Shown here piece after piece: positions 1 through 9,487 of a stretch of 64,000 bases of DNA. Below the pieces are notes generated by a model that worked only from the letters and a program-made list of their open reading frames with translations, was not told the DNA's origin and ran no database searches. The translations under genes were made by a program, and so were the position numbers. Source of the stretch: Planctomycetota bacterium (GTDB taxonomy: Bacteria; Planctomycetota; Phycisphaerae; Phycisphaerales; SM1A02); assembly GCA_016872835.1 (NCBI GenBank), contig VGYX01000009.1, positions 62,001 to 126,000 of the forward strand, given 5' to 3'. Numbering within the stretch: the stretch's first letter is position 1; the number at the start of each line of letters is the position of its first letter.

Positions 1-196
1 CCTTCACGAAGCTGCGGAAGTCGAAGTCCTTCTTCACCTCGGCGGCGAAGCTGGTGGGGAAGGTGCGCGCGTCGAAGCGCGTGGTGGGCTCCATGCCGCT
101 GTCGGCGGCGAGCAGGCGCTTCCACACGCTCTCGATCGAGTGGCCGAGGCCGGTGACCCAGCCGATGCCGGTGACGACGATGCGCGGCTCGCTCAT
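1..196 (-). CDS. beta-ketoacyl-ACP synthase, N-terminal part (cut by window edge)
   Basis: Only the first 65 residues are inside the window. They begin MSEPRIVVTGIGWVTGLGHS, which is the first strand and turn of the thiolase-fold ketoacyl synthases (FabF/KAS II type). The catalytic Cys, Lys and His residues would lie beyond the left edge, so activity cannot be judged. The ATG at 196 overlaps the stop of the upstream gene by ATGA, so translation is probably coupled. That upstream gene is a ketoacyl-synthase homologue without catalytic residues. The arrangement resembles KS/chain-length-factor pairs of type II polyketide systems, in which one subunit is active and its partner is not. Expected to condense malonyl-ACP with an acyl or aromatic starter. 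Confidence 0.85.
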   Translation of the reverse strand, partial: MSEPRIVVTGIGWVTGLGHSIESVWKRLLAADSGMEPTTRFDARTFPTSFAAEVKKDFDFRSFVK

Positions 197-1530
197 GAGG
201 CCCTCCGCAGCACGATGGCGGCGTTCTGGCCGCCGAGGCTGGGCGTGTACACGACGACGGTCTTCAGGTCCGCCTTGCGCGCGGCGACCGGCGCCGCGTC
301 GACGCCCTGGCTCGCGTCGCCGTTCACGCGCGCGGGCAGCATGCCGGTGCGAAGCGCCTGCACGGCCACGCTGGCGGCCACGGCGCCGAAGCCGGCGCCG
401 CAGTTGCCGGTGATGGTGGAGATCGTGAGGAGCGGCAGTTGCGCCGCGCGTGCGCCGAACACGCCGCGGATGGCCGCGGCCTCGGCGGCGTCGAGCGCCG
501 GCGTGCCACAACCGAACGGAACGACCGCGTCCACCTGATCGGGCTTCACGCCCGCATCATCCAGCGCGGCGCGAACCGCGTCGGCGATGCCCTCGCCGTC
601 TCGGCCCGGATCGGCGCCGACGGTGTCCGCGCAGAAACTCTGGCTGGCGCCGAAACCAGCAAGTTCCGCAAGCGCCGTCGCGCCGCGCGCCTCCGCGCTC
701 TCCGCCGCCTCGAGCACCAGAATGCCGCCGCCCTCGCCCGCCACGCCGCCGATCGCGTCCTTGGCGAAGGGACGCACGATGCGCGCGGGATCGTCGCTCG
801 CCGTCGCCTGCGCCAGGCGTCCCGCGAACTGCTGACGCAGGATCGCCATCAGGTTCACCTTGCTCTCGGCGCCGCCCGACAGGCACGCGTCGGCCGCGCC
901 GCGACCGATCACGCGCATGCTCTCGCCCACCGACAGCAGCGCGCTGGCCTCGCCGCAGGTGATCGTGTTCGAGGGGCCCTGGCAGTCGTGGCAGATCGTC
1001 ACGTGGCAGGCCAGCATGTTCGGCAGGTACTTCAGCATCCACAGCGGCGTGAGGTTCTGCATGCCGGTGGCGCCCCACGCGGCGATGTCGAAGCCGCCGT
1101 CGGCCTTGCGGCTGGTGGCCAGCGCGGCGGTGAGCTCGTTCTCCTCGGCGGCGATCAGGCCCGCGCCGATGTGGCAGCCCATGCGATCCGCGGGAATCGT
1201 GACCTTGCCGTCGGCGGGCTCGTGCGCCTTCGTGATCAGGCCCGCGGCGCGCACCGCCTCGTACGCCGCGCCCACCGCCAGCTCGATGTCACGGCTCATC
1301 ACCTTGGTGGCCTTGCGGTAGCTCTTCGGCACCACCTGCTTCACGTCGAAGCGGTCGGCCGGCAACTGCGCCACGAACGGGCATCGGAAGCCGGAGATGT
1401 CGAAGATCGAGCACGGGCCCACGCCGGAGCGGCCCTCGAGGAGCGCCGACCAGATCGCGTCGATGCCCAGCCCTGGCGGGGCGATCGGGCCGATGCCGGT
1501 GATGACCACGCGTCGGTTCTGGCGGGGCAT
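193..1530 (-). CDS. catalytically dead ketoacyl synthase homologue (chain-length-factor-like)
   Basis: This 445-residue protein aligns along its whole length with FabF-type ketoacyl synthases, from RRVVITGIG near the start to LGGQNAAIVL at the end. All four catalytic positions are changed. The Cys position in the GPS-x-x-I nucleophile-elbow segment is Glu194, the first His of the HGTxTP motif is Phe339 (PFGCGTP), the Lys position is Ser, and the second His of the TGH motif is Asn376 (STITGN). Loss of the Cys in an otherwise intact subunit is the hallmark of chain length factors, where Gln is usual. I infer a non-catalytic partner of the ketoacyl synthase encoded immediately downstream with a 4-base overlap. 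Start chosen at MPRQNRR because the family begins here. A class II DAHP synthase gene ends 46 bases upstream. Confidence 0.85.
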   Translation of the reverse strand: MPRQNRRVVITGIGPIAPPGLGIDAIWSALLEGRSGVGPCSIFDISGFRCPFVAQLPADRFDVKQVVPKSYRKATKVMSRDIELAVGAAYEAVRAAGLITKAHEPADGKVTIPADRMGCHIGAGLIAAEENELTAALATSRKADGGFDIAAWGATGMQNLTPLWMLKYLPNMLACHVTICHDCQGPSNTITCGEASALLSVGESMRVIGRGAADACLSGGAESKVNLMAILRQQFAGRLAQATASDDPARIVRPFAKDAIGGVAGEGGGILVLEAAESAEARGATALAELAGFGASQSFCADTVGADPGRDGEGIADAVRAALDDAGVKPDQVDAVVPFGCGTPALDAAEAAAIRGVFGARAAQLPLLTISTITGNCGAGFGAVAASVAVQALRTGMLPARVNGDASQGVDAAPVAARKADLKTVVVYTPSLGGQNAAIVLRRAS

Positions 1531-1541
1531 GGAAGTCCAGG

Positions 1542-1547
1542 AATGTA
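1542..1547 (-). promoter_or_regulatory. candidate -10 hexamer TACATT
   Basis: TACATT on the minus strand ends 11 bases before the ATG at 1530. It would give a leader of only a few bases for the ketoacyl-synthase-like gene, although readthrough from the DAHP synthase gene upstream is also possible. No -35 was recognised. Confidence 0.3.
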
Positions 1548-1576
1548 GCGCGATCCGAGTTGCGCCGCCGACCGCC

Positions 1577-2953
<1,377 letters not shown>

Positions 2954-2979
2954 CGCGGTTCCGGAGGTCGTGATCGGAA

Positions 2980-3062
2980 TGCGGGCGACAGGACTTGAAC
3001 CTGTACGGGCTTGCGCCCACTGGAACCTAAATCCAGCGCGTCTGCCATTCCGCCACGCCCGC
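2980..3062 (-). tRNA. tRNA-Leu (anticodon UAG)
   Basis: The minus strand folds as a class II tRNA. The 7-base acceptor stem pairs GCGGGCG with CGCCCGC, the anticodon stem is CTGGA/TCCAG with loop TTTAGGT (anticodon TAG), there is a long variable arm, and the T loop is TTCAAGT. The discriminator base is A, as expected for leucine. The 3' CCA is not encoded and must be added after transcription. Confidence 0.95.
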
Positions 3063-3158
3063 GCGGTGTCGCGATCGTAGCACCTTCCCATGCAGGACTT
3101 GCCGATAGGATGCCGCGCACGGCGGGCGGTTCGTGACTGGAACGGACCGCCGAACCGC

Positions 3159-3791
3159 ATGGAGGCAGCGCCGCGCGTGGCACAGAACCTGACCCAGATC
3201 TTCGCGCGACTCATCGTGTGCGTGGTCTTCCTGCCCGCGGGCGCGCACGCGCTGTTCGGCACGGAACGCTTCAGCGCAGACGAGGCACAGCGCATCGAGT
3301 CCCTCGGCTCGCCCGCCGCACCCTTTGAGAAGATGCTGGATCGCAAGGACACGAAGCCCGCATCGATGCGCTCCGCGCCGGAGCCGGAGCCGGAGGACGG
3401 CACCAGCTTCCGTGCGCTCAACCGGATCGCGCTGCGGCTTGACGCGATGAAGGTGCCCGCGCCGGTCACGGTGGCGTGGGCGGTGGCGATCGTGGAACTT
3501 GCAGGTTCGGTCGCGGTGCTGCTGGGCTTCTTCACGCGCGTCTTCGCGGCACCCCTGGCGGTGATCGGCGCGATGACGCTGTGGACGGTCGTGTGGCCCG
3601 CGCTCGGGGCCCGCCTGCCGTGGACCTGGACCGCTGGGCAATCGCAGCTGGCCGCCGCATGGCTTGCGGCCACGCTGCTGCCGATCTCGCTGACGCTGCT
3701 GGGGCCCGGCGCTCCCTCGATCGATCGCATGCTGGGTGGTCGCAAGAAGTCCGGCAAGGGTGGCGGCAAGCCCGCGGCACCACCGGCCTGA
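3159..3791 (+). CDS. DoxX-like membrane protein
   Basis: Predicted 210-residue membrane protein with about four hydrophobic segments, starting with FARLIVCVVFLPAGAHALFG and including VAWAVAIVELAGSVAVLLGF and FAAPLAVIGAMTLWTVVWP. This pattern and the glycine-marked second helix match the DoxX/DoxD superfamily. The second helix is preceded by an inserted soluble stretch of about 70 residues. The C-terminus is Lys/Gly-rich (KKSGKGGGKP). Start taken at MEAAPRVAQ, just before the first helix; an upstream in-frame ATG at 3090 adds residues without membrane character. It is followed after 15 bases by the VWA/ExbB/ExbD genes and probably shares their transcript. The specific role is unknown. Confidence 0.7.
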   Translation: MEAAPRVAQNLTQIFARLIVCVVFLPAGAHALFGTERFSADEAQRIESLGSPAAPFEKMLDRKDTKPASMRSAPEPEPEDGTSFRALNRIALRLDAMKVPAPVTVAWAVAIVELAGSVAVLLGFFTRVFAAPLAVIGAMTLWTVVWPALGARLPWTWTAGQSQLAAAWLAATLLPISLTLLGPGAPSIDRMLGGRKKSGKGGGKPAAPPA

Positions 3792-3806
3792 ACCTCTCGA
3801 ATTCGC

Positions 3807-4811
3807 ATGCCAACGCAGGGATCCATGGAGAGATCGATCGACCCGCGCGTGGTGCGCGAGATGGGTGGCGAGCCCGTCGGACGGCGGCGCCTGGCGTCGA
3901 TCTTCGCGTGGGTCACCTCGATGGGTCTGCATGGCGGACTCGCCGTGGCGGTGATCGTGTTCGCAGCGACGGCCGCGCATTTCGCCGCCAAGCCCACGCC
4001 CCCGCCCGCGCTGGTGATGGACTTCCAGCGACCGGTGTATGCGCCCACCAGCACGCTGGCCGACACGGTCCGCACGCCGCGCGCCGCGGAATCGAAGCCG
4101 CAGGAACCGCTGGCCGCACAGGAACTCCGTGCGGCCGCCGAGCAGGCGCTCGCCGCGATGCGTCGCGCGGAACCGTCGCTGTCGCTCGCGGCGCACCGCA
4201 TGAGCAAGCTGGGCGGCGAGTCGCGCCCGATCCAGGTGGACTTCGTGGGCCTGCGTGCCACGAACGCGCGGCGCATCGTCTACGTGGTCGACGCAAGCGG
4301 CAGTCTGGTGGGCAGCTTCCCGCAGGTGCTGGAGGAACTGCGCCGCAGCGTGATGAAGCTCGATCCGCGCCAGAACTTCGGCATCATCTTCATCCAGCGC
4401 GGCGAGGCGCTCACGGTGCCGCCGGGTGGCGCGCTGCAGCCGGCCACGCCCGAGCGCCTGTCCGAGGCGATGAAGTGGATCGACGCGAAGGTCGTGCCGA
4501 CGGGCCGCAGCAATCCGATCGCGGCGATCGAGGCCGCGCTCGCGCTGAAGCCCGAGATCATCTTCCTGCTTTCCGCCGACATCACCGGCGCGGGCGAGTT
4601 CGAGATCTCCGAGCGCAAGCTGCTCGACGACCTCGATCAGCTGAACCCGAAGGACCCGGCCACCGGCCGTCGCCCCGTGCGCATCCAGTGCATCCAGTTC
4701 CTCGACCCCGATCCCGTCGGCACGCTGCAGCGTCTTGCGAGCGAGCATGGCGGCGACGACGGATACCGCTACCTTGGCCGCGCCGAACTTGGCCTGGACC
4801 CCGACCGATGA
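3807..4811 (+). CDS. membrane-anchored VWA-domain protein
   Basis: The 334-residue product has one N-terminal membrane helix (about residues 40-62, GLHGGLAVAVIVFAATAAHF) followed by an Ala/Pro-rich stretch and a von Willebrand A domain from about residue 150. The MIDAS metal site is readable: DASGS at 162-166, a Thr within PTGRSNP, and an Asp in LLSADITG. A VWA domain facing the periplasm usually makes divalent-metal-dependent protein contacts. The stop overlaps the start of exbB by ATGA, so it is coupled to the ExbB/ExbD motor genes. A second possible ATG at 3825 (MERSID) would drop six residues. I infer that it is a structural or ligand-binding partner of the proton-driven complex. Confidence 0.75.
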   Translation: MPTQGSMERSIDPRVVREMGGEPVGRRRLASIFAWVTSMGLHGGLAVAVIVFAATAAHFAAKPTPPPALVMDFQRPVYAPTSTLADTVRTPRAAESKPQEPLAAQELRAAAEQALAAMRRAEPSLSLAAHRMSKLGGESRPIQVDFVGLRATNARRIVYVVDASGSLVGSFPQVLEELRRSVMKLDPRQNFGIIFIQRGEALTVPPGGALQPATPERLSEAMKWIDAKVVPTGRSNPIAAIEAALALKPEIIFLLSADITGAGEFEISERKLLDDLDQLNPKDPATGRRPVRIQCIQFLDPDPVGTLQRLASEHGGDDGYRYLGRAELGLDPDR

Positions 4812-5545
4812 AGGACTCCATCATGCAACGACGATCGATCGCCCTCGCCGCCCTGCTGCTGCCCGTCGCCACCGCCGCAGCGGGCCAGGGCTTCGGCAGC
4901 ATCTTCTTCTACACCACCGAGACCGGCGCGGACGGCCAGACGCGCGTCGAGTGGGTCGGCAGCGCGATGATCTGGCTGCTGATCGCGCTGAGCGTGGTGA
5001 ACGTCTCGATGATGGGCGTGCTCTGGAGCGTGAATCGCCGCCGCCGCATCCTGCCCGAGCGCTTCGCCGGCAGGGTCGAGGGATTGATCGAGGCCGGCAG
5101 CGACGCGGAGGCCGTGCAGCTGGTGTGTGCCGAGGCGAGCGACTACAGCCTGGTGCTGCGCTCGGCGTTGGAGCAGGCGGGCGCGGGCCACGCGGCCATG
5201 TTGCGCGCGGCGGAGCAGGCGGGCGAGGAGGCTGCGGTGCGACGCTTCCGACGGCTCGAATGGCTGAACGTGCTCGGGCAGGTGAGCCCGATGATCGGGC
5301 TGTTCGGCACGGTGTACGGCATGATCGTCGCCTTCCAGACGATCGCCGGCACCGGTGGCAACGCCGATCCCGTCATGCTCGCCTCGGGCATCGGTACGGC
5401 GCTGGTGACAACCTTCTGGGGGCTGCTCATCGCGATTCCCGCGTTGAGCGCCTACGCCGCGATCCGCAACACCGTCGACGCCGCCACGCTGGAGTGCGTG
5501 CGCCGCGTCGAGCGCGCCATCGCACGCTTCCGGCCCGCCATGTGA
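4808..5545 (+). CDS. MotA/TolQ/ExbB proton channel family protein
   Basis: The 245-residue product has a cleavable signal-like N-terminus ending near AAAGQG, then a membrane helix (SAMIWLLIALSVVNVSMMGVLW), a cytoplasmic helical region and the conserved ExbB/TolQ pair of helices. These are NVLGQVSPMIGLFGTVYGMIVAF and GIGTALVTTFWGLLIAIPALSAY, with the family Pro and Thr positions. Such proteins form the pentameric stator around an ExbD/TolR dimer and use the proton-motive force. The N-terminal signal peptide on ExbB is often seen in planctomycetes. The start overlaps the VWA gene (ATGA) and the stop overlaps exbD1 (GTGA). Confidence 0.88.
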   Translation: MKDSIMQRRSIALAALLLPVATAAAGQGFGSIFFYTTETGADGQTRVEWVGSAMIWLLIALSVVNVSMMGVLWSVNRRRRILPERFAGRVEGLIEAGSDAEAVQLVCAEASDYSLVLRSALEQAGAGHAAMLRAAEQAGEEAAVRRFRRLEWLNVLGQVSPMIGLFGTVYGMIVAFQTIAGTGGNADPVMLASGIGTALVTTFWGLLIAIPALSAYAAIRNTVDAATLECVRRVERAIARFRPAM

Positions 5546-6012
5546 GAAGCGTCTTCGCACGAGGACCTGCGCGGCCCCAAGCCGCGATGACGCCGCTCAT
5601 CGACATGGCGATGCTGCTGATCGTCTTCTTCGTGCTGGTGTCGCAGATCGGTGCCACCGATCTGGTGCCGATGAAACTTCCGAAGCCCTCGCCCAGTGCG
5701 GCGAGTTCGCCTGGCCGCGAGCCGCGCTGCGTGGTGAACGCCCTCTCCGACGGCACGGGCCGCGTGCGCGCATGGCGGTTCGCGGGCGTGGAGCATGCGC
5801 CCGACGCGGCGGGGCTTGCCGCGCTGGGCGACGCCGTCACGCAGGCGCTCCGCGCGCAGCCCTCGGTCGAGGTGCACTTGCGCGCCGACGCCGATCTGCG
5901 CTACGCCGACATCGCGCCGGCCATCGAGATGGTGGGCCGCGCCGCCACGAGGGCCAATCCCGGCACGCCCGCTCGCCTGCGTGTGGCCGTGCAGCCGGAG
6001 CCGCGGTCATGA
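5542..6012 (+). CDS. ExbD/TolR family protein 1
   Basis: Short biopolymer transporter of 156 residues. The single membrane helix MTPLIDMAMLLIVFFVLVSQ carries the conserved Asp that relays protons in ExbD/TolR, followed by a periplasmic domain ending in a RYADIAPAIEMVGRA-like helix and strand. The GTG at 5542 overlaps the exbB stop; the only inner ATG starts at the helix itself and would remove the cytoplasmic tail. It pairs with a second, longer ExbD encoded next, so the motor may use an ExbD heterodimer. Confidence 0.85.
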   Translation: MRSVFARGPARPQAAMTPLIDMAMLLIVFFVLVSQIGATDLVPMKLPKPSPSAASSPGREPRCVVNALSDGTGRVRAWRFAGVEHAPDAAGLAALGDAVTQALRAQPSVEVHLRADADLRYADIAPAIEMVGRAATRANPGTPARLRVAVQPEPRS

Positions 6013-6572
6013 GCGATCCGGCGACGATCGCCGCGCACCTGCGCCGCCTGCGCGACGACGTGATGTCCGGCACGCAGCTGGCGGACGACGAGGACGCCGA
6101 GAGGCGGCTTCGCGAAGCGCGCGCCAAGCGTCGCGCGCTCGGCGGTCTGCAGCTGAACCTGACGCCGATGATCGACGTGACCTTCCTGCTGCTGGTGTTC
6201 TTCGTGTGCACCACCAAGGCGCTCGACAAGGAGGGTCTGCTGCGCGCGGACCTGTCGGAGCGCGGCGGCGCGATGCCCGCGGACGCGCTCTCACTCGACG
6301 AGCCGCCGCTGCGCGTGGAACTGCGTCGCGAGGACGCCCGCACGCGCGTGCAGGTGCTGGCGCCGATGCCGCAGCCCGAGGATCCCGAGGAACTCGGCTT
6401 CCTGCTCGCCTCGCGTCGATACGGTCCCGAGAATCCAGCGGGCATCTTCGCCGCGGATCACCCGATCGAGTTGGCGCCCTCGGCCGACGCCCCATGGGAG
6501 GACACCGTGGCCGCCTTCAACGCCATCACGCGCGCCGGCTACACCCGCGTGAGCTTCGCGAGGCCGCAATGA
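6009..6572 (+). CDS. ExbD/TolR family protein 2
   Basis: The 187-residue ExbD paralogue has a cytoplasmic tail of about 45 residues rich in charged amino acids, then the helix LNLTPMIDVTFLLLVFFVCT with the proton-relay Asp, then a periplasmic domain. It differs from ExbD 1 by the long N-terminal tail and an insertion after the helix. The ATG overlaps the stop of exbD1 (ATGA) and the stop overlaps the next gene in the same way. Two ExbD genes behind one ExbB are common in planctomycetes. Confidence 0.87.
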   Translation: MSDPATIAAHLRRLRDDVMSGTQLADDEDAERRLREARAKRRALGGLQLNLTPMIDVTFLLLVFFVCTTKALDKEGLLRADLSERGGAMPADALSLDEPPLRVELRREDARTRVQVLAPMPQPEDPEELGFLLASRRYGPENPAGIFAADHPIELAPSADAPWEDTVAAFNAITRAGYTRVSFARPQ

Positions 6573-8854
6573 GTCGCTGGGTGGCGTTCGCGTGCGCGTC
6601 CTGCATCGCCCTGGGCGCGCTGGCACAGGACGCACCGACCGTCGACGCGTCGCTGGCGTCGGTGGAGAACCTGAAGCGACGCGTGCAGACCGAAGCCACC
6701 GAGGCGGGCCAGCGCAAGGCGGCCGACGCGATGCTGGCCGCACGCGCGGAACTTGTCCGCGCGAACGCGAACGATCCGCGCGTGCCGGTGTGGCTGGCGG
6801 ACCAGGCGGAGGAGTGCTTCACCGTGGCGCTGCCCGCGGGCGGCGACGTGGACCGGACGCTCTACGGGTTGGCCGGACCCGACGCGCGACGCCGCGTGCG
6901 GCGGCTCGCGGTCGACATGGCGGCCGCCGCGGAGCAGGCGGAGGTCGCCGCCAAGGCGGTGCTGGACCGAACCGGCGCCGATGCGGCCCCCCCGCCGCTG
7001 GTCGAACGCCTGACGACGGTCGAGCGGCCGCGCCGCATTCCGCTGGTGCGCGCGCTCGCGGACGTGCTGCAGGTCGAGATGGCGGAGTTCGACGCGGGTC
7101 GCCGGCGCGCGCTCGCGGAGTCGGCCATCGCGCGCATCGACACGCTGCTGCCTGAACTCGACGATCGCACCGCCAGCGTGGTCGCTCGGTACGCAGGCCT
7201 GACGGCCGCGCGCATCGGCGAGGAGCGCGCGGCGAATCGCTTCCTGTCGCTCGCGCGGCAGAAGGCGGGCGAGGACGAGGCGCTGACGACGCTCGCGGAT
7301 CTGGCCGCGTTGCGCGCCGCGGGATTGCTGCGCGGCCCCGCCAGCGCGGCCGAGGCCGCCAGCGTGCTTCGCGGCGCGGGCACCACCGCGCGACAGCTCG
7401 CGATCACGGAACTTGAGGCGCGACTTCGAAGGCAGGCCGAGGGCGAGACGGCCGGCGCGCCATCGAGCGGACTGCTGGCGTGGACCTCTCCCTTCACCAA
7501 TCTGCTGCGACGGACGAAGGCCGATCGGGCCGGCGAGATGCGCGACCTCGCCATCGCGCGACTTGCGGAGGTGCTCCGTGACGGAACGCCTCTGCCCGAC
7601 GGCGAGCCGATGGCGATCCTCGGCGCCGCGCAGCACGCCCTCGATGCGGGCCAGTCCGTCGAACCGCTCACCGAGGCGCTGGCCAAGCTCGCGGAAGATC
7701 CCCTGGCGCCCGCCTCGCTGCGTGCGGGTGCGCTGCGGACGCTCGCGCGCATCGACATGTCGGCGGACCGATGGGCCGAGGCCGCCGACCGCTCGCTTGC
7801 GCTGGCGCGCGGTTTCCCGCTGGATCCGTCCAGCGCTCCAGCGATGTCGCTTGCCGTGCGCATCGCGCGCGAACTCGATCGCGCCGCCGACGGCGCCGAC
7901 GCATCCACACGGCAGCGGCTCGAGCGTGCGGTGGCGCTTGGCCTGGCGGGCTACCCCGAACATGCGGATCAGGCGCTCTGGCAACTTGAACGCCAGGTGC
8001 TCGCGGCCGAGGCCGCGGCGGAGTCGCGTGCCTGCGACCTGAAGGATGTGGATCCCCTGCTTCCCGCACCGGCCGATCCGGTCGTGGAGGGCCTTCGCGC
8101 GCGACTGGCGAGCGCGCGCGCGTGGACCGCGCTGCAGCGAGGCCAGCCGAAGGAATCGCTGGAGGCGCTCGCATCGACCGCGCCGCCAGTGCCCGGGCGG
8201 GCCGCGGATCTTCGACTCGCCGCGCGCATGGGTGCGCTGGCCGAACTGGATCGTGACGTGCTTGCGGACACCGAGATCGCCGCCGCGAGGGCGGACGCCG
8301 TGAGCGCCGCGGCGATCTCCCACGCCGCTCGTCATGTGCCCGAGCAGCGGCTTCCGGTGGAAGTCCCGAACTCGGCGGGCGCGGGTGCCGCGCGCGCGCG
8401 TCGACTCGCGGCGGCCGTGCGCGCCTCCACGGCGGTGGCTGCCTCGGATTGGTCGCGGATCGGCGATCTGCTGCGGCTCGCGGGCGAGCCGGAACTCGCG
8501 CGGGCGGCGTACGCGCAGGCGCTTGAACTTCAACCGGATGCGCTGGAACCGCTGCAAGGCCTGGCCGAGGCGAGTTTCGCGCTCGGAGGCGAGGCCCGAT
8601 GGAGCGAGGCCATGGGCATCCACCGTCGGTTGCTCGCGGGCCGCGAGATGGGCGGCGACGAGGCCACGAAGGATCGGGCGTGGTGGCTCAGCCAGTTGCG
8701 CCAACTGCAGATCCTGCAGGCGGCCGATCGCTTCGACGAGCGCGCGCGCATGCGGCTGAACCGCCTTCGTGCGATCGACGCGGATCTCGGTGGCGCGGAT
8801 TTCCGCCCCGCCTTCGATGCGATCGAGCGTGCCGCTCCCACAGGAAAGAACTGA
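6569..8854 (+). CDS. secreted alpha-helical repeat protein of the ExbB/ExbD operon
   Basis: The 761-residue protein begins with a signal peptide (VAFACASCIALGALAQD) and then consists almost entirely of Ala/Arg/Leu-rich helices. These resemble TPR-type hairpins, especially near the C-terminus (ARAAYAQALELQPDALEPLQGLAEASFALGG region). No enzyme motif was recognised. It is the last gene of the operon and overlaps exbD2 by ATGA, so it is probably the periplasmic scaffold or adaptor of the energised complex. This is inference from position and helical repeats only. Confidence 0.65.
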   Translation: MSRWVAFACASCIALGALAQDAPTVDASLASVENLKRRVQTEATEAGQRKAADAMLAARAELVRANANDPRVPVWLADQAEECFTVALPAGGDVDRTLYGLAGPDARRRVRRLAVDMAAAAEQAEVAAKAVLDRTGADAAPPPLVERLTTVERPRRIPLVRALADVLQVEMAEFDAGRRRALAESAIARIDTLLPELDDRTASVVARYAGLTAARIGEERAANRFLSLARQKAGEDEALTTLADLAALRAAGLLRGPASAAEAASVLRGAGTTARQLAITELEARLRRQAEGETAGAPSSGLLAWTSPFTNLLRRTKADRAGEMRDLAIARLAEVLRDGTPLPDGEPMAILGAAQHALDAGQSVEPLTEALAKLAEDPLAPASLRAGALRTLARIDMSADRWAEAADRSLALARGFPLDPSSAPAMSLAVRIARELDRAADGADASTRQRLERAVALGLAGYPEHADQALWQLERQVLAAEAAAESRACDLKDVDPLLPAPADPVVEGLRARLASARAWTALQRGQPKESLEALASTAPPVPGRAADLRLAARMGALAELDRDVLADTEIAAARADAVSAAAISHAARHVPEQRLPVEVPNSAGAGAARARRLAAAVRASTAVAASDWSRIGDLLRLAGEPELARAAYAQALELQPDALEPLQGLAEASFALGGEARWSEAMGIHRRLLAGREMGGDEATKDRAWWLSQLRQLQILQAADRFDERARMRLNRLRAIDADLGGADFRPAFDAIERAAPTGKN

Positions 8855-9487
8855 CTAGCCGCGTGCGGCGGCTTCAAGTCGCGCGCCAAGCGCGTGCAGC
8901 GCGGCCATCGCACGTGCCATGTCCCAACGCTGACGCTCGCGGTCGCCGGTCGAGTTCGAGATGACTCGCACCTCGCCACCGGGAATGCCGAGCCTGTGCG
9001 CCGCATGCACCACCGCCGCACCCTCCATCGCCTCGGCGAGCGCACCGGTGCGTCGCTCCACCTCGGCCGCAAGCGCGTCCGTGCCGCTGCAGGTGGCCAC
9101 GGTCGCGATCACGCCGCGATGCAGCGGTCCCGGCAGGAAGGCGGTGAGTCGCGGCTCGGTCGGGACACTGTTGCCCGCGAAGTCACCCAGCGGGAAGCCC
9201 ATCGCCGCGGTGTCGAGGAAGCCGGTCGGCGTCTGCAGTCCTTCCTCCACGTACATGCAGGCGCTCGCGACCACCATGTCACCCGACTGCAGCATGGAAC
9301 CGGGCAACGCGCCCGCGATGCCCACGCTCAGCGCGCCATCGAAGGGACCTTCCTCCAGCAGCGCGGCGGTCGTGGCCGCAGCGGCGTTCGTGCGCCCGAT
9401 GCCACTCACGATCACGTGCGCCTTCGAGCAGCCGAGCGCCTCGGCCTCCTTCGAGGTGGCCGCCACGATCAGCAGTCGCGCGCTCAC
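8855..9487 (-). CDS. mqnB: futalosine hydrolase
   Basis: The 210-residue nucleoside phosphorylase-fold protein splits futalosine into hypoxanthine and dehypoxanthinyl futalosine in the alternative menaquinone pathway. Diagnostic stretches are VIVSGIGRTNAAAATTAALL near the start, VGIAGALP, a middle VASACMYVEEG, the EMEGAAV nucleoside-binding motif (here EAMEGAAVVHAA) and VISNSTGDR near the end. MTA/SAH nucleosidase lacks the ISN-TGDR ending, which favours MqnB. It starts with GTG, which overlaps the hisS stop (GTGA). No other mqn genes are in the window. Confidence 0.88.
   Translation of the reverse strand: MSARLLIVAATSKEAEALGCSKAHVIVSGIGRTNAAAATTAALLEEGPFDGALSVGIAGALPGSMLQSGDMVVASACMYVEEGLQTPTGFLDTAAMGFPLGDFAGNSVPTEPRLTAFLPGPLHRGVIATVATCSGTDALAAEVERRTGALAEAMEGAAVVHAAHRLGIPGGEVRVISNSTGDRERQRWDMARAMAALHALGARLEAAARG

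Noticed and set aside
3476-4807. Possible long N-terminal extension of ExbB
   Set aside because: The frame is open far upstream, but it runs through the DoxX and VWA genes in another frame. The signal peptide and ATGA overlap at 4808 mark the true start.
3807-6572. Zorya-type defence system (MotA/ExbB-like genes)
   Set aside because: Zorya needs ZorA with a long tail, an OmpA-type ZorB and helicase or nuclease partners. Here there are ExbD genes, a VWA protein and a helical protein, with no nuclease or helicase.
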